Positions 9,661-18,918 of a stretch of 64,000 nucleotides of DNA are shown in pieces; the stretch's first letter is position 1, and every line of letters starts with the position of its first letter. The notes under the pieces are model-generated. The model did no database searches. It saw only the letters and a list, made by a program, of their open reading frames with translations, and was not told the DNA's origin. Location of the stretch: assembly GCF_001968815.1 (NCBI RefSeq), contig NZ_MIEQ01000029.1:1-64000 (forward strand). The letters run 5' to 3'. The DNA is from Motiliproteus sp. MSK22-1 (GTDB lineage: Bacteria > Pseudomonadota > Gammaproteobacteria > Pseudomonadales > Balneatricaceae). The translations under genes were made by a program, and so were the position numbers.

Positions 9661-9933
9661 CACACCCTGTTTTCTAATACCGATGTGGGTAGTAACCGTT
9701 CGAGCGCTATCTGGTTTAATCCTTATGCGAATGTAAATAACAACAGGTTGTCTAACAACGGGGTTTATAACAATGACGGGACCGGAATTAATGGAAATCT
9801 CAGTTATGACTATAGCAACGTATTTGGCAATAAAAATGGCGATGATTATTATAACGATCTTGCAGAATATGATATTTCAATAGAGCCACAGACTGAATAT
9901 ACCCCTCGGATTGAACCGAACTTTGCCCAATAA
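9661..9933 (+). pseudogene. Possible C-terminal fragment of a beta-helix protein
   Basis: The frame is open from just after a TGA at 9658 to a TAA at 9933. It reads like the last coils of a right-handed parallel beta-helix protein: asparagine-rich repeats (NNNRLSNNGVYNNDGTG) followed by SYDYSNVFGNKNGDDYYN. A GTG at 9685 could start a product of 82 residues, but there is no signal peptide and no N-terminal helix coils. I take it as the tail of a deleted gene; a short expressed protein cannot be excluded. Confidence 0.4.
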
Positions 9934-10025
9934 AGGATCAGTCAGAGATCATTTGGGTATCGGGGAAACCCCAGTCAATCAATGATTGTTGCTGCCCGGA
10001 AGTGACGTTTTTGTCAGGTGCCCAT

Positions 10026-10091
10026 GATGACCGTTGGGGTCATGATCTGCTTCGATAACTGAAATGTATAAAGGCCTCCGGGTTTGAGGCC
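10026..10091. other. Two hairpins downstream of the GlxA-type regulator
   Basis: ATGACC / GGTCAT (10026-10042) and GGCCTC / GAGGCC (10073-10091) form two separate hairpins between the fragment ending at 9933 and the convergent regulator gene ending at 10165. Either could mark transcript ends. Neither has a strong U-tract. Confidence 0.35.
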
Positions 10092-10164
10092 GTCTATAGC
10101 GGTGAGGTTATTAGCTATTAAAGTGTCAGTTTTAACGTGAAAATGTTAACAAAAAATTGTTTTT

Positions 10165-11127
10165 TTAGCGTCCTATGCGGTCATTGCGTGGCGAGATGCC
10201 GAAGAAATCCCGATAACATTTGCTGAAGTGAGGGGCTGAAACAAAGCCACAAGCCATTGCTACATCAATAATGGCTTTGTTGGTTTGTAGCAATAATTGA
10301 CGAGCGCGCTTTAATCTCAGATCCATATAGTAGCGGGTAGGTACACAGTTGAGGTGCTTCTGAAAAAGGCGCTCCAGTTGACGACGGGATATTCCGACAT
10401 ACTGTGAAAGTTCTTCGAGACTGATGGGCTCTTCAATATTGGCTTCCATCAGGGTGACCGCTTCAGTGAGCTTTGTCTGATTGCTACCCAGTTGTAATTG
10501 AAGAGGAATACGCTGTCGGTCCTGATGCCCACGGATGCGGTCACACATAAATTGTTCGGATATGTTCACCGCTAATGTCCCACCGCTGTTCTCGCTGATT
10601 AATCCCAGCATCATATCCATGGGGGCATTGCCTCCGGCGCAGGTATAACGGTCCCGGTCTACTTGATAAAGTTCATCTTTGATCAATACCGAGGGGAATT
10701 CTTCCCGCATACTGGCCATATTTTCCCAGTGAATGGTACAGCGATACCCATCCAGTAACCCGCAACGCGCCAGTAAATAAGTGCCAGTGCAGATTCCGCC
10801 AAGTTTGACGTGTTGTCGAGCAAGCCCACAAAGTGCGCTCTGTAATGTTTTGGTAAAAGCGCCTGAGACATCAATACCAGAACAGATAAACAGAATATCC
10901 AGTTTGGGGGCTGAATTGATCGAATAGTTCGGTGTGATGATCAAACCGTTACTGGCTTGAACAGGATTTCCATCCAAGGTGATAAATGGCCATTCGTAGA
11001 GGGTTTGCTCTGATAGCCGGTTAGCCATGCGTAACGGCTCAATGGCAGAGGTCACCGCAATCATAGAATAATTGGGGACGACTAGAAATCCATAACGTAG
11101 GGGAGTGTGTGGCTGCTCAGCTGTCAT
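10165..11127 (-). CDS. GlxA/GbdR-type AraC-family transcriptional regulator
   Basis: A 320-residue regulator with a DJ-1/PfpI-like glutamine-amidotransferase-type sensor domain (about residues 10-190) and a C-terminal AraC DNA-binding domain (about 215-315, with ISRRQLERLFQKH and DVAMACGFVSAPHFSKCYRDFFG as the two helix-turn-helix units). The elbow motif GGICTGTYLLA keeps a cysteine at the usual nucleophile position. This architecture includes GbdR and CdhR, regulators of glycine betaine and carnitine catabolism. Its neighbours (MttB homologue, and further away the sarcosine oxidase cluster) suggest a methylamine-type inducer, which is inference. I chose the ATG at 11127, since the longer open frame back to 11280 adds a non-conserved extension. 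Confidence 0.85.
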   Translation of the reverse strand: MTAEQPHTPLRYGFLVVPNYSMIAVTSAIEPLRMANRLSEQTLYEWPFITLDGNPVQASNGLIITPNYSINSAPKLDILFICSGIDVSGAFTKTLQSALCGLARQHVKLGGICTGTYLLARCGLLDGYRCTIHWENMASMREEFPSVLIKDELYQVDRDRYTCAGGNAPMDMMLGLISENSGGTLAVNISEQFMCDRIRGHQDRQRIPLQLQLGSNQTKLTEAVTLMEANIEEPISLEELSQYVGISRRQLERLFQKHLNCVPTRYYMDLRLKRARQLLLQTNKAIIDVAMACGFVSAPHFSKCYRDFFGISPRNDRIGR

Positions 11128-11535
11128 TTCGTTCAATAGCCTTAAGCGTTTAGGGGTTTTATTGTTATAGCAGATTAAAGAACCCAGGCAAAACCCCAGT
11201 GACGCAGATAGAACACTGTATGCGCTTACGTATGGTTTTTTGGCAATTATTGCCACCTTCAAACAGATCTGTGTTTGCACGATCGTTAAGTGATCAACGC
11301 AATACAGAGCGGCGATAGAAGTTTTTTGGTCTCGGCTATAACGCTTTTATTTATAAAGATCCCTCTTCGGTGACGACGAAGCCTGCTTCATCGTCTTATC
11401 TATCCAAGCTTATCCAGTTTCGTTTACCTGAAACGATTTTACCTGCTCATCTAGACTTATGACTAAGACTTTTATCAGTAAGTTCGTCAAAAAATCAACA
11501 GGATATTCCAAAACGTCCGGAGCAGTTAACAGAGA
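11128..11535. promoter_or_regulatory. Upstream region of the GlxA-type regulator
   Basis: No gene is supported in this stretch. It should contain the minus-strand promoter of the regulator. An imperfect hairpin at about 11373-11397 (GAAGC / GCTTC core with GACGA / TCGTC outer arms) lies in it and could be an operator or an attenuator. Confidence 0.35.
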
Positions 11536-11571
11536 TCAAAAAAACCGCGAAGGTCGGGTACCTTCGCGGTT
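11536..11571 (-). terminator. Rho-independent terminator of the MttB-like gene
   Basis: A strong stem (AACCGCGAAGG / CCTTCGCGGTT) with a 7-base loop is followed on the minus strand by a run of seven U residues. It lies 39 bases past the stop codon at 11610. Confidence 0.9.
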
Positions 11572-11609
11572 ATTAAGGGAATGGTCTTGAAGCGATATAT
11601 GTATTGAAA

Positions 11610-13172
11610 TTATACGTTTGAATCTGGGAATGCAGCCTTGCGGCTTTCAATATAATCAAGCAATGCCTGATCAATCGCGGGGTCCAGTTCAGGAGCCTGA
11701 TAATCCGCCAGCATTTTCTTCCAGATCGCGTTAGCGCGTTGCTCTTGCGTCTTGCAGCCTTCAGCTTCCCACTGTTCGAAGCTGTTGTTGTCGGCAATAG
11801 GAGAGCGATAGAAGGCGGTTTTGAAGTTCGCCTGGGTATGTGCGCATCCGAGGAAGTGATTACCTGGTCCAACTTCGCGAATGGCATCCAATGCTTGTCC
11901 GTTTTCGGAAAGGTCCACGCCTCTCATCATGGTTTCCATCATGCCTGCCTGATCGGCATCCATGACGAATTTCTCATACCCCATGACTAGTCCGCCTTCC
12001 TGCCAACCGGCTGTGTGCAGCGCAAAGTTGACACCCGCAAGTGCGGTTGGAATCAAGGTGCTGACTGCTTCGGACGCGGCTTGTGCATCTGGAACCTTGG
12101 CGGCACAGAATCCACCACCAGACCGGAAGGGAACACCCAGACGGCGAGCCAGATTGGCCATAATGTAAAGCACCAGTGCCGGCTCTGGAGTACCAAAGGT
12201 TGGAGCACCGGATTGCATGGATATGGAGCTTGCAAAGCTACCCATAACGACCGGAGCGCCTGGATTAACCAATTGCACAAAGGCCATACCAGCGAGTGCT
12301 TCGGCCAGAGACTGGGCTGCGGTACCGGCGACAGTCACCGGTGACATGGCACCCGCCAGGATAAACGGCGTAATGACACAGGCCTGGTTGTTACGGGCAT
12401 AGACCTTGGCCGCACCAAGCATGGTGTCATCAAAGGTCATGGGGGAGTTGGCGTTGATCAAGCTGGTAACGATTGTTTTAGGCTTGCCTGTTTCTGGATC
12501 GATGTAGTTATCACCAAACAGGATTTTACACATTTCGACAGTATCTTCGGCACGCTCTGGAGCGGTAACAGAACCCATAAACGCCTTGTCGGAGTATTTC
12601 ATATGGGTGTAGAGCATATCGAAATGACGCTTGTTGACCGGCAGGTCGACAGGCTCACAGATAGTACCACCAGAATGGTGAAGGCTGGGTGACATATAGG
12701 CTAACTTGACGAAGTTCTGGAAATCTTCGAGAGTTGCATAGCGACGGCCTTTGTCCATATCGTAGACAAATGGGCTGCCGTAAGCAGGAACAAATACCGT
12801 GTTTTTCCCGCCGATTCTTACGTTACGGGCTGGATTACGGGCGTGCTGAGTGTATTCTGCAGGGGCAGAAGCCTGAATAATCGAACGACACATACCGCGT
12901 GGAAATTTTACCAGTTCTCCCTGAACATCAGCGCCGGCATCTCTCCAGATCTGTAGTGCTTCCTCATCATCACGAAACTCGATGCCCACCTCTTCCAGGA
13001 TTGTTTCGGCATTTTGTTCGATCAGACTTAAGCCTTCATCATCCAGGACTTCGTAGTAGGGGATCTTGCGAGTGATGTAAGGAGTGATTTCTACTGTTTC
13101 GGTTTCTGCCCTGCGACCAGCACGGCCTCTGCCTCTACGTCGTCCGCGTGTTGGTGCTTCTGCTTCGCTCAT
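11610..13172 (-). CDS. MttB-family corrinoid methyltransferase homologue (non-pyrrolysine)
   Basis: A 520-residue member of the trimethylamine methyltransferase family (COG5598). Known members move a methyl group from a quaternary or tertiary amine (trimethylamine; glycine betaine for MtgB-type enzymes) to a corrinoid protein. The gene has no in-frame UAG, so it belongs to the non-pyrrolysine branch. After a basic, low-complexity start (arginine- and glycine-rich, residues 8-21) the TIM-barrel core is continuous, with conserved stretches such as HHSGGTICEP, SLINANSPMTFDD, GTAAQSLAEALAGMAF, MQSGAPTFGTPEP and ALHTAGWQEGGLVMGYEKFV. No corrinoid-binding protein lies next to it, but a B12 uptake operon follows divergently. 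The substrate is unknown; a betaine-like compound fits the context. A good terminator follows. Confidence 0.85.
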   Translation of the reverse strand: MSEAEAPTRGRRRGRGRAGRRAETETVEITPYITRKIPYYEVLDDEGLSLIEQNAETILEEVGIEFRDDEEALQIWRDAGADVQGELVKFPRGMCRSIIQASAPAEYTQHARNPARNVRIGGKNTVFVPAYGSPFVYDMDKGRRYATLEDFQNFVKLAYMSPSLHHSGGTICEPVDLPVNKRHFDMLYTHMKYSDKAFMGSVTAPERAEDTVEMCKILFGDNYIDPETGKPKTIVTSLINANSPMTFDDTMLGAAKVYARNNQACVITPFILAGAMSPVTVAGTAAQSLAEALAGMAFVQLVNPGAPVVMGSFASSISMQSGAPTFGTPEPALVLYIMANLARRLGVPFRSGGGFCAAKVPDAQAASEAVSTLIPTALAGVNFALHTAGWQEGGLVMGYEKFVMDADQAGMMETMMRGVDLSENGQALDAIREVGPGNHFLGCAHTQANFKTAFYRSPIADNNSFEQWEAEGCKTQEQRANAIWKKMLADYQAPELDPAIDQALLDYIESRKAAFPDSNV

Positions 13173-13464
13173 TATCTGTACTCCGTTATTTCCGGCAAAC
13201 CTTGGTCAATAATGCCAATGTTCTACATCTGTTATCGAATTAAGTGGCTCGAACAAGCAATTGGAAGTCGGATGCCGCGCCGCTGGCCTGACTTCGCTAG
13301 ACTTCCGTCAGTATGGTTTGGCGGCTGTAGTTAGGCTGATCTACGAGCGACTTTGATCTATGTCTGAGCGTCATTAGCGACCTTTCATTATCACCATGAG
13401 GCATTAGCAGCGCTGAGGTCTTGCCATAGATCTGGGTGCGAGGTAGATTCGCGATCTTTACTTC

Positions 13465-14466
13465 ATGCTGACATGTTTAACTGCCATGACTCGCCAGATC
13501 GTTTCGCTAATAATTGCTCTGTTGCTACATACCGTTGTGCTTTATCTGGTCTCGGGCTATCCGGAAAATAACGGCCTGGCGGCGGGGGGCGAGGCCCGTT
13601 CATTACAAATTACTATGAGTGGTATTAGCAGAGAATCAGGTCCGCCCGAGGATACTGCGACGACAGGAATTACAGGATCTGTCCCAAGACAGAATATGTT
13701 GTCTTCCGAGGTGCTTGTCGCGTCACCATCAGAGCCGCAAATAACGGAGAATAGTTTCTCAGAAATCAATGCTTCAGCGCAGAAGATCTCCCTGCCTGAT
13801 GCCCCTGTTTCCACAACATCAAACCTTTCAGAAACATCAGTCGTTTCCGCTACATCATTCATTTCCAACAACTCAATACCGGAAAATACTATCTCGAAAC
13901 GCACAGAATCCAGGGATAATCCATCAAGCAATCAAGCTTTTAAGAAAGAGTCATCAATGGTTCAACGATCGATTATGGATCAACCGGCTGCACCCTTATC
14001 GGTTGTACAGAATCAGGAATTCCAAGTTGGCACAATGAAAATGAAGGATCAGTCCCGGACAGTTGCAGCCGTTGGCTCAACTCCACAAGCGACTGTTGGG
14101 CAATCAAAGAGCGAGGTCGAGGGTTCAAAATCTGCTGCTGTTGGCAGTTCTTCATTAAAACAGCAAGCAGAACAGCTTGAAGCGAATTATCGGACCGAGC
14201 TGGTAAATGCCATTTCCCGTTACAAGCGCTATCCCATGAGGGCCCGAAAAAAGGGTAATGAAGGCGATGTTGTCGTAGCGTTTACGATAGAAAAAGATGG
14301 ACGTATAACGGGGATTGCTGTTGTCGAATCTTCTTCCTGGTCCGCTCTCGACAAGGCCGCCGTCAAGGCTCTTGAAAAACTCAATCGTTTTAAACCGATT
14401 CCGGATTCCTTCTTCAGGAAGCAATGGTCCTTCCAGATACCGATTAAGTTCAGTTTACAAAGCTAA
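13465..14466 (+). CDS. TonB-family energy transducer
   Basis: A 333-residue protein with one N-terminal membrane helix (about residues 8-31, LIIALLLHTVVLYLV) and a C-terminal TonB domain (about 250-330, with YKRYPMRARKKGNEGDVVVAF and the WSFQIPIKFSL end). TonB couples the proton motive force, through ExbBD, to outer-membrane receptors. Instead of the proline-rich spacer of classical TonB, residues 35-245 are rich in serine, threonine and glutamine. No exbB or exbD is present. The position just before the riboswitch and btuB suggests service to the B12 receptor. A second ATG at 13486 would shorten the cytoplasmic tail by seven residues; no clear ribosome site separates the two. Confidence 0.8.
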   Translation: MLTCLTAMTRQIVSLIIALLLHTVVLYLVSGYPENNGLAAGGEARSLQITMSGISRESGPPEDTATTGITGSVPRQNMLSSEVLVASPSEPQITENSFSEINASAQKISLPDAPVSTTSNLSETSVVSATSFISNNSIPENTISKRTESRDNPSSNQAFKKESSMVQRSIMDQPAAPLSVVQNQEFQVGTMKMKDQSRTVAAVGSTPQATVGQSKSEVEGSKSAAVGSSSLKQQAEQLEANYRTELVNAISRYKRYPMRARKKGNEGDVVVAFTIEKDGRITGIAVVESSSWSALDKAAVKALEKLNRFKPIPDSFFRKQWSFQIPIKFSLQS

Positions 14467-14589
14467 ACGCCTCTGTTTTGTTTTTTTGCTCAATAATGCC
14501 ACTTCATCAGAGCCATTGTTGAAGTTCGGCTTTGAACTAATTTCTGTCGATTTCAGGATTGTGGGTAACGGCTGCTATCGTATAGAATG

Positions 14590-14766
14590 CGCCTCGGAAT
14601 GGTGCCCTCAATGGGTTAAAAGGGAACAAGGTGCTACGTTTTTACGTTATTCCTTGGCTGTCCTCGCAACTGTAAGCAAGTAGCCCTATTCAATTAGACC
14701 ACTGGTCATTTCAGGCCGGGAAGGTGGAATAGAGTGTTGATCTGTAAGTCAGGAAACCTGCCATTT
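14590..14766 (+). promoter_or_regulatory. Cobalamin riboswitch
   Basis: The leader of btuB contains the expected order of conserved blocks: GGTGCCC near 14601, GGGAACAAGGTGC near 14622, GCTGTCCTCGCAACTGTAA near 14657, CCACTGGTC near 14699, GCCGGGAAGG near 14715, and the B12 box AAGTCAGGAAACCTGCC at 14746-14762. This is the aptamer that binds adenosylcobalamin and lowers expression of uptake genes when B12 is plentiful. The aptamer sits between the TonB-like gene and btuB. Confidence 0.93.
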
Positions 14767-14916
14767 CAGCGTCGCGATTCTACCGGACGAGGTATTCAGT
14801 AGAGCGGAAATCCGTTAGCTGACGCAATCAAGCGGACCAACGATTTTGGTGCTTGTTTGCGGTTTATATCTCAAACACCCCCTTCTTCATGTCCGCATTT
14901 GCTGAACTGATCGACT

Positions 14917-14957
14917 CGAACCGCCCTTTATGGGTTGTATTTCGGGCGATTCGTTTT
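14917..14957 (+). terminator. Candidate expression-platform terminator of the riboswitch
   Basis: CGAA and CCGCCC pair with GGGCG and TTCG across a short bulge, followed by four T residues, about 70 bases before the btuB start. It could be the terminator formed when B12 is bound. The stem is modest, so control at the ribosome site is an alternative. Confidence 0.45.
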
Positions 14958-15028
14958 GAGCTGTTTGTTTCAAGCTGTTTGTCTCAAGTATGCCGATGAC
15001 AATGTACTTCTACAAAAGGGTTTTGCGC

Positions 15029-16909
15029 ATGAAGTTTCGCGATGAATTATGTAAGCAACCAAATCAGACTATATCTATCAAAAAGAGCCCCCTGCTGGCC
15101 ACCGCAGTCACCCTGGTTGCCTCAACTGCAGCATTAAATAGCCACGCAACTGAAACGTTGAATGCAATCAATGTGACGGCGACCCGAACAGCTCTTACTG
15201 CTGACGAGACGCTTGCAGCAGTGACCGTCATTAATCAACAGGAAATCGAGTCCAGTCAGTCTCGTGATTTGGTGGAATTATTGGATGGCCTGCCTGGCTT
15301 GAGTATGAGCAGTAATGGCGGTTTTGGAAAGAATGTAAGTATTCGCTTACGGGGGACGGATTCAAAAAATGTTCTGGTACTGATTGATGGTATTCGGGCC
15401 GGTTCTGCAACCTTGGGTACCGTCGCCTGGCAGGATCTGCCCCTGTCCCACATTGGCCGTATCGAAGTGGTGAGAGGTCCTCGTTCCCACCTCTATGGCT
15501 CAGATGCCATCGGTGGCGTGATTCAGATCTTTACCCTAAAAGGACAAAAAGGCCTGCACCTGAATGCCGATGCCGGTTACGGTACTCACAATACTGTTGA
15601 TACTGCAGCAAGTATTTCCGGGGGGGATGAGGATACGCGTTTTAGTCTGCGGGCTTCTCACTTCAGCACGGATGGTTTTAGTGCGCTTGAAAATAATAAT
15701 CCGGATAACGACGGTTACGAAAACAACGCCATTTCTGGCAACCTCAGTCATCAGTTTACTAATGGTGCTCAGATCAAAGTGAGCGCTCTGCGGGCAACCG
15801 GAAATAACGAATATGACAGTTCCTGGGGGGTGACTAATGACTACGACTCAGATATTGAGCAGCAGGTAATCAATGGCCAGTTACTGTACTCACCCAGTGA
15901 CAGTTGGGATATGACCTTGATGGTTGGTGAAACCCGGGACCGCAGTACTAACTTTGAAAATGCTGTGTTGAAATCGACGTTTAATACCAAGCGCCGTCAG
16001 GCATCCTGGCAGAATGATCTGATGGTGGGGGAAGAGGCTGTGGTTACCCTGGGGTTGGATTTTCTCCGGGATGAGATTGATGGTAGCGCCAGCTATACAG
16101 TCCATGAGCGGGATAACACCGGTTTATTTGGCCAGTACCAAAATCAGTTCGATGATAGCAGTCTGACGTTAGGGCTGCGCTATGATGACAATGATTCATT
16201 TGGAGGGCACACAACTGGCAATATAGCCTATGGTTATGACATCTCCAGCACTTTGCGGTTGATTGCTTCCTATGGGACAGCCTTTAATGCGCCCACCTTT
16301 AATGATCTTTACTATCAGGATCCTTGGGGATCTAATGGAAATCCTGACCTGGAGCCAGAAGAATCCAAAACATATGAGCTGGGGTTAGTGGGTGAGAGTG
16401 CAATGGGCCATTGGGATCTGCGCTTATTCCGCACTGAGATAGATGACCTTATTGATTGGATAGAAGTTGCTCCCTGGACTTACCAGCCTCAAAACGTTAA
16501 TCAGGCGCGAATCGACGGATTGGAATTCGGCCTTAGTACCACTTTGGCAGAATGGAAACTGGCGGGTAGTCTTACATTGCTGGATCCGACGGATAAGAAC
16601 AGCGGCAAGCGGCTGACTGATCGCAGTAAACAAACCTTACGTATCGATCTGGATCGCAAAATCGGTAAAGCTGATGTGGGAGTGACCTGGCGAGTGCGCA
16701 GTGACTCATATAGCGATGCAGACAATACCAAATCCGCAGCAGGTTTTGGTACCGTTGATTTACGTGTTGCTTACCCTTTGGGTAAAGATTGGAGTCTGCG
16801 TGGCCAGGTTCGAAACCTGACGGATAAGGATTACCAGACCATTCGTGGTTATAACACGCCAGGGCGTGAGCTTTTCCTATCTGTCGTTTATAAACCGGTC
16901 CAGTTGTAA
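15029..16909 (+). CDS. btuB: TonB-dependent vitamin B12 receptor BtuB
   Basis: A 626-residue outer-membrane beta-barrel for cobalamin uptake. A signal peptide ends near LNSHA. A TonB box-like segment (AINVTATRT) follows, then the plug domain (with SIRLRGTDSKNVLVLIDGIR and VEVVRGPRSHLYGSDAIGG-type motifs near residues 85-165), then barrel strands rich in aromatic residues and ending LFLSVVYKPVQL. Assignment to BtuB rather than another receptor rests on the upstream cobalamin riboswitch and the downstream btuFCD genes. I chose the ATG at 15029 because an AAAAGGG site precedes it at the right distance; an ATG at 14990 would add 13 residues and has no such site. Confidence 0.92.
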   Translation: MKFRDELCKQPNQTISIKKSPLLATAVTLVASTAALNSHATETLNAINVTATRTALTADETLAAVTVINQQEIESSQSRDLVELLDGLPGLSMSSNGGFGKNVSIRLRGTDSKNVLVLIDGIRAGSATLGTVAWQDLPLSHIGRIEVVRGPRSHLYGSDAIGGVIQIFTLKGQKGLHLNADAGYGTHNTVDTAASISGGDEDTRFSLRASHFSTDGFSALENNNPDNDGYENNAISGNLSHQFTNGAQIKVSALRATGNNEYDSSWGVTNDYDSDIEQQVINGQLLYSPSDSWDMTLMVGETRDRSTNFENAVLKSTFNTKRRQASWQNDLMVGEEAVVTLGLDFLRDEIDGSASYTVHERDNTGLFGQYQNQFDDSSLTLGLRYDDNDSFGGHTTGNIAYGYDISSTLRLIASYGTAFNAPTFNDLYYQDPWGSNGNPDLEPEESKTYELGLVGESAMGHWDLRLFRTEIDDLIDWIEVAPWTYQPQNVNQARIDGLEFGLSTTLAEWKLAGSLTLLDPTDKNSGKRLTDRSKQTLRIDLDRKIGKADVGVTWRVRSDSYSDADNTKSAAGFGTVDLRVAYPLGKDWSLRGQVRNLTDKDYQTIRGYNTPGRELFLSVVYKPVQL

Positions 16910-16954
16910 CTAGATTGATCTGGCTAAAACCCTGACCGAAAAAAGGAAAGCAAG

Positions 16955-17782
16955 GTGAACAGTGCTCAGCGGTTATTGATTTTGCTGCTTTGCTGGCTAT
17001 TGTCAGTAGCTGCTGTGGCTGCCGCACCTCAGCGAGTGGTTTCCATCAACCTTTGCACCGATCAATTGTTGTTGATGTTGGCTGGTCCCGATCAGATCAG
17101 TTCCATCAGTCATCTTGCCATAGAGCCGGAAAGCTCTTTTATGGCTGAGCAGGCTTCAAGGTATCCGGTCAATCACAGTAAGGCCGAGGAACTGCTGGCG
17201 TTAAAGCCGGATTTGATTGTTGCAGGTCAGTACAGTGCGTCGAGAATGGTCCGGTTAATGAAAGAGCTTGGTTACCGGGTGGAGACATTTCCTATTGTTA
17301 ATGATCTTGAGGGTATCCGGGCCGCAATTAGCCGTATGGCAGCTTTGCTGGGCAAACCAAAGCGGGGAAAGCAGTTAATTGCACAAATGCAACAGCGATT
17401 AGCGGCCGCCAGGCTAAACAGACCGAAAGTGAAACCCGGTGCTGCAATTTACCAGCCTAATGGATACACCAGTGGCAGCAATACTTTGCAGGATGTTGCA
17501 TTGACATTGGCGGGCTGGAAAAACGTCGCAGCTACCATGGGGATCGATGGCTATAGCACTATTGATCTTGAGAGTCTGCTGCTGGCCAGACCGCAGCAAC
17601 TGTTCAGTTCGGCTTATGCGCCCGGGACTCAGTCCCGTGCTCAACAGCAGTTGAATCATCCTGCCTTGAAGCGAAGTACGCAAGGGCGTGAGATTGTAAA
17701 TATAGATTACCGTTACTGGATTTGTGGTGGGCCGATGATCACCGAAGCAGTAGATCAACTGCAAAAAAGCCTGCCTAGATAA
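16955..17782 (+). CDS. btuF: Periplasmic cobalamin-binding protein BtuF
   Basis: A 275-residue periplasmic binding protein of the helical-backbone (TroA/FhuD/BtuF) class. A signal peptide (LLILLLCWLLSVAAVAAA) leads into RVVSINLCTDQLLLMLAGPDQ, the classic first strand and helix. The two lobes are joined by the long helix near residues 115-150. It should take B12 from BtuB and deliver it to BtuC. The start is a GTG at 16955 behind an AAGGAAAGCAAGG site. It lies 45 bases after btuB, in the riboswitch-controlled operon. Confidence 0.88.
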   Translation: MNSAQRLLILLLCWLLSVAAVAAAPQRVVSINLCTDQLLLMLAGPDQISSISHLAIEPESSFMAEQASRYPVNHSKAEELLALKPDLIVAGQYSASRMVRLMKELGYRVETFPIVNDLEGIRAAISRMAALLGKPKRGKQLIAQMQQRLAAARLNRPKVKPGAAIYQPNGYTSGSNTLQDVALTLAGWKNVAATMGIDGYSTIDLESLLLARPQQLFSSAYAPGTQSRAQQQLNHPALKRSTQGREIVNIDYRYWICGGPMITEAVDQLQKSLPR

Positions 17783-17904
17783 ATACGAGCATGCTCAGCA
17801 AGCACCGCTGGGTGTTACTGACCCTCAGCTATAACGCTATTGACGTCAAATATGACGCTGTTGATGGCAGAACATGACCCTAATATAAGATATCGGGCAA
17901 TAGA

Positions 17905-18918
17905 ATGCAGGAAAATGAAAAGCTATTGATTCTTTCGCTGGGCGCAGCGGTTATTTTTCTGTTTTTTGTCTCTCTTTTTATCGGTAGTAACCCTGTGCCG
18001 GTATTTCAGGCTGCCCGTGAAGCATTCAGCTTGAGTTTATCTGCTGACGGCAAGCCATCGATTATTGCCATTATTCTGACTGAAATTCGACTTCCCCGAG
18101 CTTTGATCGGAGCATTTGCAGGTGCGACACTGGGGCTTTGTGGGGCTGTTATGCAAGGGTTATTGCGAAACCCGCTGGCCAGCCCCGGACTTATTGGCAG
18201 TTCCAGCGGTGCGGCCTTGGGAGCAGTGATACTGCTTTATTTTGGTTTGGGCTACGACCATATTTACGCCTTGCCTCTGGGGGGGATTCTGGGTGCGTTA
18301 GGGGCAACGGTAGTGGTCTATTTTCTGGCTGGGCGTGGTGCCGGAACGCTAACTCTGATACTTGCCGGAGTGGCTATTAATTCTTTGTCTCTGGCGTTGA
18401 TCTCATTGCTACTTAATCTGGCTCCCAGCCCCTTTGCTGTTAAGGAAATCGTGCTCTGGATGATGGGCTCTATTGCTAATCGCAGTATGAATGATTTTCT
18501 GATCATGCTACCGGGTGTGTTAGTCGGTTGGATTATACTGGCCGGGACCGGAAGAGCGCTGGATGCGCTTACCCTGGGGGAGGAAACGGCCCATACGATG
18601 GGGATTGACCTGGTGCGTTTACGCTGGCGAATTTTTCTGGCGGTAGCGCTGGCATTAGGATCCGTGGTTTCAATAACCGGATCTATTGGTTTTATTGGTT
18701 TGGTTGTACCTCATCTGTTGAGACCTCTGGTGGGTTATCAGCCTAGAAAACTGTTGTTATTAAGTGCATTGGGTGGTGCAGCATTATTACTGACGGCAGA
18801 CATCTGTGTGCGTTTATTCCCGGCAGGTAGCGATATAAAAGTCGGTGTATTGACTTCATTGGTGGGAGCCCCCTTCTTTCTTTATCTGATTATTAAAGGG
18901 AGGAAATACGAGTCATGA
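17905..18918 (+). CDS. btuC: Cobalamin ABC transporter permease BtuC
   Basis: A 337-residue FecCD-family inner-membrane permease with about ten hydrophobic segments. Conserved blocks are RLPRALIGAFAGATLGLCGA, MQGLLRNPLASPGLIGSSSGA, and the cytoplasmic coupling loop with GFIGLVVPHLLR. It forms the membrane channel for B12 with BtuD as ATPase. The gene overlaps btuD by four bases (ATGA). A 122-base gap separates it from btuF, with no gene inside. Confidence 0.92.
   Translation: MQENEKLLILSLGAAVIFLFFVSLFIGSNPVPVFQAAREAFSLSLSADGKPSIIAIILTEIRLPRALIGAFAGATLGLCGAVMQGLLRNPLASPGLIGSSSGAALGAVILLYFGLGYDHIYALPLGGILGALGATVVVYFLAGRGAGTLTLILAGVAINSLSLALISLLLNLAPSPFAVKEIVLWMMGSIANRSMNDFLIMLPGVLVGWIILAGTGRALDALTLGEETAHTMGIDLVRLRWRIFLAVALALGSVVSITGSIGFIGLVVPHLLRPLVGYQPRKLLLLSALGGAALLLTADICVRLFPAGSDIKVGVLTSLVGAPFFLYLIIKGRKYES

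Noticed and set aside
9394-9663. Minus-strand open frame of 89 codons
   Set aside because: AT-rich, no family resemblance and no ribosome site; probably chance.
11610-13172. Pyrrolysine-containing MttB
   Set aside because: The frame is continuous at full length with no in-frame UAG, and no pyl genes are present.
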